Notes: generated by a model not told the origin, from the sequence alone. Shown: positions 1 through 6,031, numbered from the stretch's first letter. The stretch is 11,381 nucleotides of DNA from Eubacteriales Family XIII. Incertae Sedis bacterium (GCA_031255695.1 JAIRSA010000029.1:1-11381), one strand, 5' to 3'. Program-made: numbers and translations.

Positions 1-10
1 CTCACGCGTT

Positions 11-80
11 GGGGGGGTTTTGTTGGGTTTATCACGGTGGGGGGGGGGGGCGGGGGCCCCCCGCCCGGCCCCCGCCCCCC
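11..80. repeat. Poly-G tract and perfect GC hairpin
   Basis: Seen directly: G runs at 11-17, 25-27, 39-50 (twelve G) and 52-56, followed by C runs. Positions 45-56 (six G, C, five G) are the exact reverse complement of 69-80, giving a 12-bp all-G/C stem with a 12-base loop. The four G runs could also form a G-quadruplex on the + strand. No gene is supported here. Such homopolymers are prone to sequencing and assembly error, so exact lengths are uncertain. The role is unknown. Confidence 0.6.
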
Positions 81-122
81 TGCCACGCGATTTGCGCGTG
101 GCAGAAAGTGCGTGGCAGAAAG
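80..122. repeat. 10-bp hairpin plus 13-bp direct repeat
   Basis: CTGCCACGCG (80-89) pairs perfectly with CGCGTGGCAG (95-104) around a 5-base loop. The 13-mer GCGTGGCAGAAAG occurs at 96-108 and again at 110-122, so the right arm of the hairpin is duplicated. No T tract follows, so this is not a classical intrinsic terminator for a gene left of the window. It lies about 50 bp upstream of the rplM promoter. Confidence 0.55.
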
Positions 123-170
123 GGCCGCCCCCAAGCGTCCCCATTGCCATCCGCCATATTCATTTTTTTC

Positions 171-199
171 TTGACTTTGGCTCCCGCATAGGTTATACT
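171..199 (+). promoter_or_regulatory. Sigma-70/SigA promoter of rplM-rpsI
   Basis: TTGACT (171-176) and TATACT (194-199) are separated by exactly 17 bp, each one base off consensus. A T-rich stretch just upstream (162-169) may add strength. The predicted start is near 206, giving a leader of about 167 nt before rplM. This fits a highly expressed ribosomal protein operon. Confidence 0.85.
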
Positions 200-200
200 G

Positions 201-366
201 AACATTGTGCCGCACACGGAACGGCTTTTTTCGTGTGGCGAAACGCGGGTACAGGCTGGAGCGCCGGCCGCGGCCAAAAATGTTATCGTGCCGAAAGCGA
301 TTGCCATTGCAAAGGCGATTTTAGTAGGCAGGATTGCCCCACCAGCCGGCGGGGCAATAGGGAGGG
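201..366 (+). promoter_or_regulatory. Structured rplM leader (candidate L13 leader)
   Basis: The roughly 167-nt untranslated leader contains several pairings. AACATT (201-206) can close against AATGTT (279-284). CACACG (213-218) pairs with CGTGTG (232-237). GGCCGCGGCC (266-275) is self-complementary. ATTGCCCC (333-340) pairs perfectly with GGGGCAAT (351-358) immediately before the ribosome binding site AGGGAGGG (359-366). Many Firmicutes carry an L13 leader RNA thought to mediate autoregulation. Assignment to that family is inference from position and architecture, not from a covariance match. Confidence 0.5.
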
Positions 367-372
367 AAGTTT

Positions 373-801
373 ATGAAATCTTTTGTCGCGAAGCCACATG
401 AAGTGGAGCGCAAGTGGTATGTCATCGACGCTGACGGCAAGACGCTAGGCAGGCTTGCCAGCGAGACGGCGTCGATACTGAGGGGCAAGAAGAAGCCCAT
501 CTTCACGCCGCATGTCGACACGGGCGACTATGTCATCATCGTGAATGCGGAAAAAGTCGCAGTGACGGGCAAGAAAAGGAAAGAGAAGATCTACAAACGC
601 CATACAGGCTATCCGGGCGGCCTGAGGGAGGTCACATTCGAGAAGCTTCAGGCGAAGCACCCCGAAGAGATCATCAGGCATGCCGTAAAGGGCATGATGC
701 CCAACGGCAGGCTGGGCAGGCAGATGTATAAGAAACTTAAAGTATATGCGGGCGCCACTCACAAGCACAGTGCGCAGAAGCCCGAAACATGGGAATTTTA
801 A
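373..801 (+). CDS. rplM: Large ribosomal subunit protein L13
   Basis: This encodes ribosomal protein L13 (uL13), an early-assembling 23S rRNA-binding protein of the 50S subunit. The 142-residue product has the normal bacterial length. It shows recognisable family signatures: WYVIDADGKTLGRLAS near residues 15-30, the conserved HVDTGDYVIIVNAEKVAVTG stretch, YKRHTGYPGG and the LGRQMYKKLKVYAG region. The start is fixed by AGGGAGGG (359-366) six bases upstream. It is first in an operon with rpsI, 18 bp downstream, the standard bacterial pair. Transcription probably starts near 206 and may be controlled by the structured leader. Confidence 0.98.
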   Translation: MKSFVAKPHEVERKWYVIDADGKTLGRLASETASILRGKKKPIFTPHVDTGDYVIIVNAEKVAVTGKKRKEKIYKRHTGYPGGLREVTFEKLQAKHPEEIIRHAVKGMMPNGRLGRQMYKKLKVYAGATHKHSAQKPETWEF

Positions 802-819
802 GGAGGGGAGGAATAGACA

Positions 820-1218
820 ATGGCTGCAAAACTACAGTATGCCGGCACAGGCAGGAGAAAATCGTCCGTTGCCAGAGTTCGTTTGATCCCCGGCAAAGGG
901 AACATCACGGTAAACAAGAAACCGCTCGATGACTATTTCGGGATGGAGATCCTGAAAAAAGAGGTCAGGAGGCCCATGGAGATAGCGGGCGCCGAAGGCA
1001 AGTTCGACATAGTCGCGACTGTCAGGGGCGGCGGCTTCACCGGCCAGGCAGGCGCACTGCGCCATGGCATTTCCAGGGCCCTATGCGTGGCAGACCGGGA
1101 GGCGTACAGGCCGTCGCTGAAAGCGGCCGGGTTCCTGACAAGGGATCCCAGGATGAAGGAAAGAAAGAAGTACGGATTGAAGAAGGCGAGAAGGGCCTCA
1201 CAATTCTCGAAGCGTTAA
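820..1218 (+). CDS. rpsI: Small ribosomal subunit protein S9
   Basis: This encodes ribosomal protein S9 (uS9), a 30S head protein whose C-terminal tail reaches the P-site tRNA. The 132-residue length is typical. Signatures visible are YAGTGRRKSSVARVRL at the N-terminus, the GGGFTGQAGALRHGISRAL core, LTRDPRMKERKKYG, and the invariant basic end ASQFSKR. The start is set by a strong AGGAGGGGAGG purine tract directly after the rplM stop. An intrinsic terminator follows about 40 bp after the stop, so this appears to be the last gene of the ribosomal unit. Confidence 0.98.
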   Translation: MAAKLQYAGTGRRKSSVARVRLIPGKGNITVNKKPLDDYFGMEILKKEVRRPMEIAGAEGKFDIVATVRGGGFTGQAGALRHGISRALCVADREAYRPSLKAAGFLTRDPRMKERKKYGLKKARRASQFSKR

Positions 1219-1256
1219 TTGCCGCGGGAACAGAGAACAACTCGGATGGAATTCAC

Positions 1257-1289
1257 CAATGCCCGCGCATTATGCGGGCATTGCTTTTT
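1257..1289 (+). terminator. Intrinsic terminator after rpsI
   Basis: CAATGCCCGC (1257-1266) pairs perfectly with GCGGGCATTG (1274-1283) around a 7-base loop and is followed by CTTTTT (1284-1289). This is a good Rho-independent terminator for rplM-rpsI. It ends only about 10 bases before the htpG ribosome binding site, so it also lies in any htpG transcript that reads through from rpsI. Confidence 0.85.
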
Positions 1290-1309
1290 ATCGGAAAAGG
1301 GAGGTAAAT

Positions 1310-3262
1310 ATGGCTAGGAAACAATTTAAAGCGGAATCGAAACGGCTGCTGGAACTGATGATCAACTCTATCTACACGCATAAGGAGATCTTCCTCAGGG
1401 AACTGATCTCGAACGCAAGCGACGCCATTGACAAGCTGTATTACAAAAGCCTTATCGAGCAGGCAAGCGGCGTGTCCAAAAGCGACTTCAGCATATGGAT
1501 CTCGATCGACAGGCCCAGCCGCACGCTGACGATTTCAGACAATGGCATCGGCATGACCAAGGAAGAGCTCGAATCCAACCTTGGGACCATTGCCAGGAGC
1601 GGGTCCTTGGATTTCAAAGGCGCCATGAGCGATGAGGCGCAGCAGGAAGGGGGGCAGCCCGCCAAGGACGCCATTGACATTATCGGGCAGTTCGGGGTAG
1701 GCTTCTATTCGGCGTTCATGGTCAGCAGCAAGGTCAGGGTCATCACCAAGGCATATGGGGAGGAAACGGCCTGGGAATGGGAGTCCAGCGGCGCGGAGGG
1801 CTATACGGTCAAAGAGTCCGAGCGCTCCGGCAATGGCACGGAGATCATCCTGTCCATAAAGGAGGATACGGAGGACGAGAAGTACGGCGAATATCTGGAG
1901 GAGTACCGCGTGAGGAGCCTGGTGAGGCACTATTCCGACTATATACGCTACCCCATCATGATGAACGTGGAAAAACGCCGCCCGGTGCCGGCGCCGGAGG
2001 GCGGGGATGAAGCGGCCGCGGAGGACAAGGCGCCGGAATTCGAAAGCTACATCGAGGCGGATACCCTGAACAGCATGACGCCGATATGGAAGCGCAGCAG
2101 GAGCGAGGTCAAGGACGAGGAATACAACGAGTATTACCGCGACAAATTCAACGACTATTCGCCCCCGCTGAAGGTGATCCACACAAGCGTCGAGGGCGTG
2201 GTCTCCTATGACGCGCTGCTGTTCATACCGGCCAAGGCGCCGTACAACTATTACACGAAAACCTACGAGAAGGGCCTGCAGCTGTATTCGAGCGGCGTTA
2301 TGATAATGGAAAAATGCGCGGATCTGCTGCCTGACTATTTCAGCTTCGTCAGGGGGCTGGTCGATTCGCAGGACCTTTCGCTCAATATCTCGCGTGAGAT
2401 GCTGCAGCACGACAGGCAGCTTAAAGGCATCGCCTCAAGGCTTGAGGGCAAGATCAAATCGGAGCTTTCCAGCCTGCTGAACACTGACAGGGAGAAGTAC
2501 GAGGAGTTCTTCAAGGCCTTCGGGCTGCAATTGAAATTCGGCATATATGACAACTTTGGCATGCAGAAGGGGCTGCTGGAAGATCTGATAATGTTCTATT
2601 CGTCCACGGAGAAGAAGCTGGTCACTTTGTCGGAGTACGTCACCAAGATGGGGGCCGAGCAGAAGTATATATATTATGCCGCCGGGAGCGAAGTGGAGAA
2701 GCTGGACAAGCTGCCGCAGACCGAGCTGCTGAAGGACAAGGGGATCGAGATACTGTACCTCACGGACGATGTGGACGAGTTCGTGCTGAGGGCGATGGAC
2801 GATTATAAGGAAAAGAAATTCAAGTCAATATCGGAAGGCGATCTGGGGATAGAGGAAGACGAGGAAGACAAAAAGGCCGTGGAAGAGAAGGCGGAGAGCA
2901 ACAAGGACATGCTGGCGGCCATAAAGGAGGGGCTTGGCGGGAAGGTTGCGGACGTGCGGCTTTCGCGCAGGCTGAAGAGCCATCCGGTGTGCCTGGCCAG
3001 CGGCGAAGGCTTTTCGCTGGAAATGGAGAAGATCCTCTCGGCAATGCCCATGAATAACACGGGGATGAAGGCAGAACGGATACTGGAGATCAATTCGGAG
3101 CACCCGGTGTTCGAAGCGCTCAAGAAGGCTTTCGAGGCTGACAAGGACAGGATGAAGGTGTATGCGGATCTGCTGTATGATCAGGCCCTGCTGATCGAAG
3201 GCATGCCGATCGAAGACCCCGTGGCCTTCTCCAACGCGATCTGCGGGCTGATGGTGCAGTAA
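1310..3262 (+). CDS. htpG: Molecular chaperone HtpG (bacterial Hsp90)
   Basis: An ATP-dependent homodimeric cytosolic chaperone. The 650-residue product is slightly longer than the roughly 620-630 usual for HtpG. Its N-terminal GHKL ATPase domain has LRELISNASDA (29-39, catalytic E31 and Mg-binding N35), DNGIGM (77-82), GTIARSGS (92-99) and a G-rich lid IGQFGVGFYSAF (125-136). The middle domain carries NISREMLQ with the ATP-contacting arginine at R362. A C-terminal dimerisation domain ends with SEHPVFEAL and a helical tail. Two acidic/charged inserts, near residues 225-245 and 510-530, account for the extra length. The start at 1310 is chosen because AGGGAGGT (1298-1305) precedes it; the in-frame upstream ATG at 1259 lies inside the terminator stem. 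No CIRCE operator and no clear promoter were found between rpsI and htpG. Confidence 0.97.
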   Translation: MARKQFKAESKRLLELMINSIYTHKEIFLRELISNASDAIDKLYYKSLIEQASGVSKSDFSIWISIDRPSRTLTISDNGIGMTKEELESNLGTIARSGSLDFKGAMSDEAQQEGGQPAKDAIDIIGQFGVGFYSAFMVSSKVRVITKAYGEETAWEWESSGAEGYTVKESERSGNGTEIILSIKEDTEDEKYGEYLEEYRVRSLVRHYSDYIRYPIMMNVEKRRPVPAPEGGDEAAAEDKAPEFESYIEADTLNSMTPIWKRSRSEVKDEEYNEYYRDKFNDYSPPLKVIHTSVEGVVSYDALLFIPAKAPYNYYTKTYEKGLQLYSSGVMIMEKCADLLPDYFSFVRGLVDSQDLSLNISREMLQHDRQLKGIASRLEGKIKSELSSLLNTDREKYEEFFKAFGLQLKFGIYDNFGMQKGLLEDLIMFYSSTEKKLVTLSEYVTKMGAEQKYIYYAAGSEVEKLDKLPQTELLKDKGIEILYLTDDVDEFVLRAMDDYKEKKFKSISEGDLGIEEDEEDKKAVEEKAESNKDMLAAIKEGLGGKVADVRLSRRLKSHPVCLASGEGFSLEMEKILSAMPMNNTGMKAERILEINSEHPVFEALKKAFEADKDRMKVYADLLYDQALLIEGMPIEDPVAFSNAICGLMVQ

Positions 3263-3268
3263 ACGCCT

Positions 3269-3291
3269 GGGGCGGGGCCAGCAGCCCGCCC
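3269..3291. other. GC hairpin after htpG, weak terminator candidate
   Basis: GGGCGGG (3270-3276) pairs with CCCGCCC (3285-3291) around an 8-base loop, starting 8 bases after the htpG stop. No T tract follows, so intrinsic termination is doubtful. Transcription may continue into the downstream peptidase gene. Confidence 0.35.
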
Positions 3292-3378
3292 TGCTCCAAG
3301 CCGGATGTGGCGTGGCCGCTGGGCGGAAGGGCTGCGGCTCACACGCCGGCGGCGGCGCGTGGGGCGGCGCTATGGTCT

Positions 3379-3485
3379 GGGCGGAAGCTGCGGGCCGGCG
3401 TAGGGCAAGCCGCTGGGCGAAAGCTGCAGGCCGGCGTAGGGCAAGCCGCCGGGCGGAAGCTGCGGGCCGGCATGGGCAAGCCGCT
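3379..3485. repeat. Three tandem copies of a 36-bp GC-rich repeat
   Basis: Copies lie at 3379-3414, 3415-3450 and 3451-3485 (the last is 35 bp because one base is lost). Each begins GGGCGGAAGCTG (GGGCGAAAGCTG in copy 2) and ends GGGCAAGCCGC plus one base. A degenerate copy precedes them at about 3321-3378. Together they fill most of the 250-bp gap between htpG and the peptidase gene. Because 36 is divisible by three, the forward frame stays open as an Ala/Arg-rich 12-residue repeat joined in frame to the peptidase gene. The better start codon for that gene is downstream, so the repeat is probably untranslated. Confidence 0.8.
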
Positions 3486-3512
3486 GGGCTTGATGGAAAA
3501 CGGAGTGGATAT

Positions 3513-4382
3513 ATGAAAAAGACAAGGCTGACGGATTTGGAACGGTTTAACATTATCGACTCCGGGAAGGGGCTCGTCTACAAGGGCTTCGATCAGGATT
3601 GGTACGGGTTTTGGTGGCGCCGGCTGGCAGGCTGCGGCCCCACTACGGTTTCCAATATGCTCCTATACGAATTCGGGAGGGGCGGCGCCCCTGCGCCCAT
3701 GGCGGCCCATGCGGCCTCGGCCTTGGCGTCAGGTGTCGGACCTATGGCGGCAGACGGCGGCGCCCCTGCGCCCGTGGCGGCCCAGGCGGCCTCGGCTTTG
3801 GCGTCAGGTGTCGGGCCTGCGGCGGCAGACGGCGGCGCCCCAGATGCCGCTTCCGCCAAAACGCCGGGCGGCGCCCCTGCGCCTGACGCTTTAGGCAGGG
3901 ATGAGGCCACAGCGTTCATGAACCGCGTCTGGAGGCATGTCACGCCGGGCAAAGGCGGCGTAAACACGACAGGCAAGCTGGTAAAGGGGATAGAAAGCTA
4001 CGCGCGCGAGGCGGGGCTGACGCCGGATATAGCGTCGCTGGACGTGCCGGAAGCCATGGCGTCCAGGCCGCGCCTGGACGAGGCGGCATGCTTTATTGAA
4101 GAGTGCCTCGAAAGGGGCAGCCCCGTGGCCTTTCTGAACCTGGACAACGGCACGGAAAAGCAGCTGGACAAATGGCATTGGGTAACTATAATAGGCATTG
4201 AATACGAAGAGCCGATCTCCGAAGCGGATATAGACGTTTTGGACAATTGCAATATAATAAACCTGAGCCTGAGCCGCTGGCTGAAGACAAGCACTAGAGG
4301 CGGCGGCTTCGTCAAATTCGGGCTGGCGCCGGCAGCGCCGGCAGCATCGGAGGCTGGGGTGTCCGGGTCAAGCCCCCTTTAG
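3513..4382 (+). CDS. Predicted papain/C39-like cysteine peptidase with internal repeats
   Basis: The 289-residue product has the hallmarks of a papain-fold, C39-like cysteine peptidase. GCGPTTVSNML carries the candidate nucleophile C41. DKWHWVTIIGIEYE carries the candidate H222. VLDNCNI provides D244 or N245 as the third member. Between C41 and H222 sits a low-complexity Gly/Ala/Pro block (residues 57-128) made of 25-residue tandem repeats beginning GGAPAP. There is no signal peptide, no membrane segment, and no double-glycine transporter partner nearby, so a cytosolic role is suggested. The start is set by GGAG (3502-3505) eight bases upstream; a GTG at 3312 keeps the same frame open but would translate the upstream 36-bp repeats. 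The C-terminus is also Ala/Pro-rich. The substrate is unknown. The catalytic assignment comes from motif pattern only. Confidence 0.7.
   Translation: MKKTRLTDLERFNIIDSGKGLVYKGFDQDWYGFWWRRLAGCGPTTVSNMLLYEFGRGGAPAPMAAHAASALASGVGPMAADGGAPAPVAAQAASALASGVGPAAADGGAPDAASAKTPGGAPAPDALGRDEATAFMNRVWRHVTPGKGGVNTTGKLVKGIESYAREAGLTPDIASLDVPEAMASRPRLDEAACFIEECLERGSPVAFLNLDNGTEKQLDKWHWVTIIGIEYEEPISEADIDVLDNCNIINLSLSRWLKTSTRGGGFVKFGLAPAAPAASEAGVSGSSPL
3681..3880 (+). repeat. 75-bp in-frame tandem repeat inside the peptidase gene
   Basis: Two full 75-bp copies lie at 3681-3755 and 3756-3830. Partial copies start at 3831 and about 3868, each beginning GGCGGCGCCCC. The encoded unit is 25 residues: GGAPAP, then a stretch reading AASALASGVGP, ending AAD. 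The copies differ by few bases, mostly synonymous or conservative, which suggests recent duplication. The block is placed between the catalytic Cys and His regions, so the peptidase core would tolerate it only as an exposed loop. Confidence 0.85.
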
Positions 4383-4407
4383 CGGTAGCGGCGGCACCCG
4401 CCACTAC

Positions 4408-4592
4408 GCCTGTGGCAGCGCGTGGGCTGACCCGGTCAATCACGGGCTGCCGCTTCGCTGGCTGCCGCCCCGCTGGCCGCCGTGGCCTGTGGCAGCGCGT
4501 GTGCTGACCCGGTCAATCCGGGGCTGGCGCCGACACGGGCTGGCGCCCCCGCTGGCTGCCGCCCCCGCTGGCCGCCGTGGCCTGCCACAGGC
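4408..4592. repeat. GC-rich direct and inverted repeats downstream of the peptidase
   Basis: A 34-bp sequence beginning GCCTGTGGCAGCGCGTG occurs at 4408-4441 and again at 4485-4518 with one mismatch, a 77-bp spacing. Both copies are followed by similar CTGGCTGCCGCC and GCTGGCCGCCGTGG strings, so the whole unit is repeated, the second copy being about 19 bp longer. The first 11 bases, GCCTGTGGCAG, recur inverted at 4582-4592 as CTGCCACAGGC, touching the stop codon of the diguanylate cyclase. The 4441-4500 block is 80% G+C by count. No gene is supported in 4383-4591; the open frames there are a by-product of base composition. Confidence 0.75.
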
Positions 4593-5713
4593 TAGGCAAA
4601 CATGCCGGAGGCCTTGTATGGCCACAGCACAGAAGCATTCTTGCCCCGGCGCTTCGCCTCGAAAAGGGCTTCGCCGGCCGCTGCGAAAAACTCGCGCCTA
4701 CCATTGAATATGGCTGGATCGAAGGCGCAGATGCCCGCGCTCGCGGTGGCGGCAGGGTACAGCCGCGAATCCCGTGTCAACAGGCTGAAGGTCGTCCGGA
4801 TCGCCTCGGCGCACAGCAGGCTGCCGTCGCCGTCGAGCCGCGTCAGTATAGCGAACTCGTCCCCTCCATAACGGAACGCCTCCTCTGTCTCGCGTATGAC
4901 CTCATTTATGGCCTGCACCATCATAAGGACGGCTGCGTCCCCGGCCTCGCGCCCAAGCGAGGCATTGATGCGCTGGAAATCGTCTATATCGATGATGATC
5001 AGGCAGAAGCCCTGCCCAGAATTCTTGCATTGCATGATATTATTGTCGAGATGCTCATAGAATACAGTGTGGCCGAAGAGCTTCGTGAGGGGATCCAGCC
5101 CGCTTGCCCCATTGGCCCCAAGCAGGCTGCCGATCAAATCCCTCTGCCGCCGCAAAAGCGCATATGCCAGCAGGGAGGCGGCGCAGACGGCCGAAACGCC
5201 GATGAATGCCGTGTCCAAGAGCGGGATCGAAAGCCCGCCGCTGCGGATGCGCGTGAAATAGGCGAGGACAGCGAATGTGAGCGCGAAGATCACCATATTG
5301 AACGCGGCCGCGAAGCGCAGCAGGGCGAAATCACAGTATATGGCCGAAAGCATGATCGCGGCGGCACATACGCAGTAGGCGGCGCCCAGATCGTAATGCA
5401 CCCAGGTGAAGACTGCGCATGAAAGCGACACGCAAGTAAGGAATGTATAGGCCTGCATCAGGAAACGCCCCCGCGACAGCTGCCGCCAGGAAATGATGCT
5501 GGCCACACCGGAGATAAGAACATAGGCCGCGCCAGGGAATACAGCGAAGGTGAACAGGGCGCCATCCGGCCCGCCGCCCTTGTAATGCCCAGAAATGCAG
5601 AGCAGCGACTCGGCGACAATCACAAACGCGACGGCGGCCCAGTGCGCCATCAGCAGCCGCGTGCAGCGCGCTCTGTATATACTCTCATTTTCATGCCGCA
5701 ACAATAAATCCAT
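4592..5713 (-). CDS. Membrane diguanylate cyclase (GGDEF domain)
   Basis: Predicted to make cyclic di-GMP from two GTP at the inner face of the cytoplasmic membrane. The 373-residue product has about six hydrophobic helices in residues 20-195 (a 6-TM sensor region with no named domain recognised), then a GGDEF domain. Its motifs are DPLTKLFGH from D207, the metal-binding stretch DIDDFQRIN (D242-N250) and an intact active site YGGDEF (G283-F287), so catalysis should be possible. The inhibitory I-site position reads RETE (274-277) instead of RxxD. No EAL or HD-GYP domain is present. The ATG at 5713 is preceded by AAAGGGGA about 11 bases away, a slightly long spacing. It is monocistronic, with its own promoter upstream. 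Confidence 0.92.
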   Translation of the reverse strand: MDLLLRHENESIYRARCTRLLMAHWAAVAFVIVAESLLCISGHYKGGGPDGALFTFAVFPGAAYVLISGVASIISWRQLSRGRFLMQAYTFLTCVSLSCAVFTWVHYDLGAAYCVCAAAIMLSAIYCDFALLRFAAAFNMVIFALTFAVLAYFTRIRSGGLSIPLLDTAFIGVSAVCAASLLAYALLRRQRDLIGSLLGANGASGLDPLTKLFGHTVFYEHLDNNIMQCKNSGQGFCLIIIDIDDFQRINASLGREAGDAAVLMMVQAINEVIRETEEAFRYGGDEFAILTRLDGDGSLLCAEAIRTTFSLLTRDSRLYPAATASAGICAFDPAIFNGRREFFAAAGEALFEAKRRGKNASVLWPYKASGMFA

Positions 5714-5761
5714 AAATCACCAATCCCCTTTGCAGTTGATACATAGCTGAAATTTACGGGC

Positions 5762-5790
5762 GCTGCCGCGATGCCCATGGCCGCGGCAGC
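5762..5790 (-). promoter_or_regulatory. Hairpin in the diguanylate cyclase leader
   Basis: GCTGCCGCG (5762-5770) and CGCGGCAGC (5782-5790) form a perfect 9-bp stem with an 11-base loop in the roughly 87-nt leader of the cyclase mRNA. There is no downstream T run on the - strand, so it is not a terminator. The leader did not show the recognisable core of the GEMM cyclic di-GMP-I riboswitch. The function is unknown. Confidence 0.5.
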
Positions 5791-5806
5791 CCTCATGTAT
5801 GGATTT

Positions 5807-5835
5807 ATTGTACACCCTTATCGCCCAGAACTCAA
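5807..5835 (-). promoter_or_regulatory. Promoter of the diguanylate cyclase gene
   Basis: On the - strand, TTGAGT (5835-5830) and TACAAT (5812-5807) are separated by 17 bp. The predicted start is near 5800, giving a leader of about 87 nt. This is a good housekeeping-type promoter. Confidence 0.75.
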
Positions 5836-5966
5836 CACAGATTTGCCAAAAGCGCCCGGCGTCTAGCCGGCGTCCGGTCGGACAGCAAATCATCGCGCAA
5901 ATCTTATCCACGTTTTAGTCGGAGAACAGTATAAGTACAAGTACAATTAGATCCCTCCTAATCACA

Positions 5967-5995
5967 TTGACAAAACAGGTCTGTTGGTTTATAGT
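5967..5995 (+). promoter_or_regulatory. Promoter and operator-like repeat of the toxin-antitoxin operon
   Basis: TTGACA (5967-5972) and TATAGT (5990-5995) are 17 bp apart, a near-consensus promoter. Inside the spacer, AACAG (5974-5978) and CTGTT (5981-5985) form an inverted repeat. That is where antitoxin autorepressors of this class commonly bind, so it is a candidate operator. The tandem AAGTAC AAGTAC at 5933-5944 lies just upstream. The rest of the 318-bp divergent gap (5714-6031) shows only the cyclase promoter and leader. Confidence 0.8.
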
Positions 5996-6031
5996 GAATA
6001 TGTCGGATAAATCATCAACAGGAGGTCTATT

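Noticed and set aside
1259..1309. In-frame upstream ATG extending HtpG by 17 residues
   Set aside because: It lies inside the rpsI terminator stem, has no ribosome binding site, and the added residues are not part of the HtpG family.
1535..2410. 291-codon - strand open frame inside htpG
   Set aside because: It is antisense to the Hsp90 gene and follows its codon pattern; there is no recognisable domain.
3379..3485. CRISPR-like array, because of the 36-bp repeat length
   Set aside because: The copies are directly adjacent with no unique spacers, and no cas genes are present.
2825..3553. Long - strand open frame overlapping htpG and the 36-bp repeats
   Set aside because: It is antisense to a certain gene. 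The Arg/Ala/Pro-rich translation reflects GC-rich repeats, not a protein family.
3681..3880. Frameshifted or chimeric gene because of the low-complexity block
   Set aside because: The repeat period is a multiple of three, the frame continues, and the catalytic motifs lie on both sides in the same frame.
4577..5422. 281-codon + strand open frame opposite the diguanylate cyclase
   Set aside because: The - strand frame has a clear GGDEF domain and membrane helices; the + frame is its compositional shadow.
5717..5911. 64-residue - strand open frame upstream of the cyclase
   Set aside because: It spans the cyclase promoter, begins upstream of the predicted transcription start, and has no ribosome site or family resemblance.
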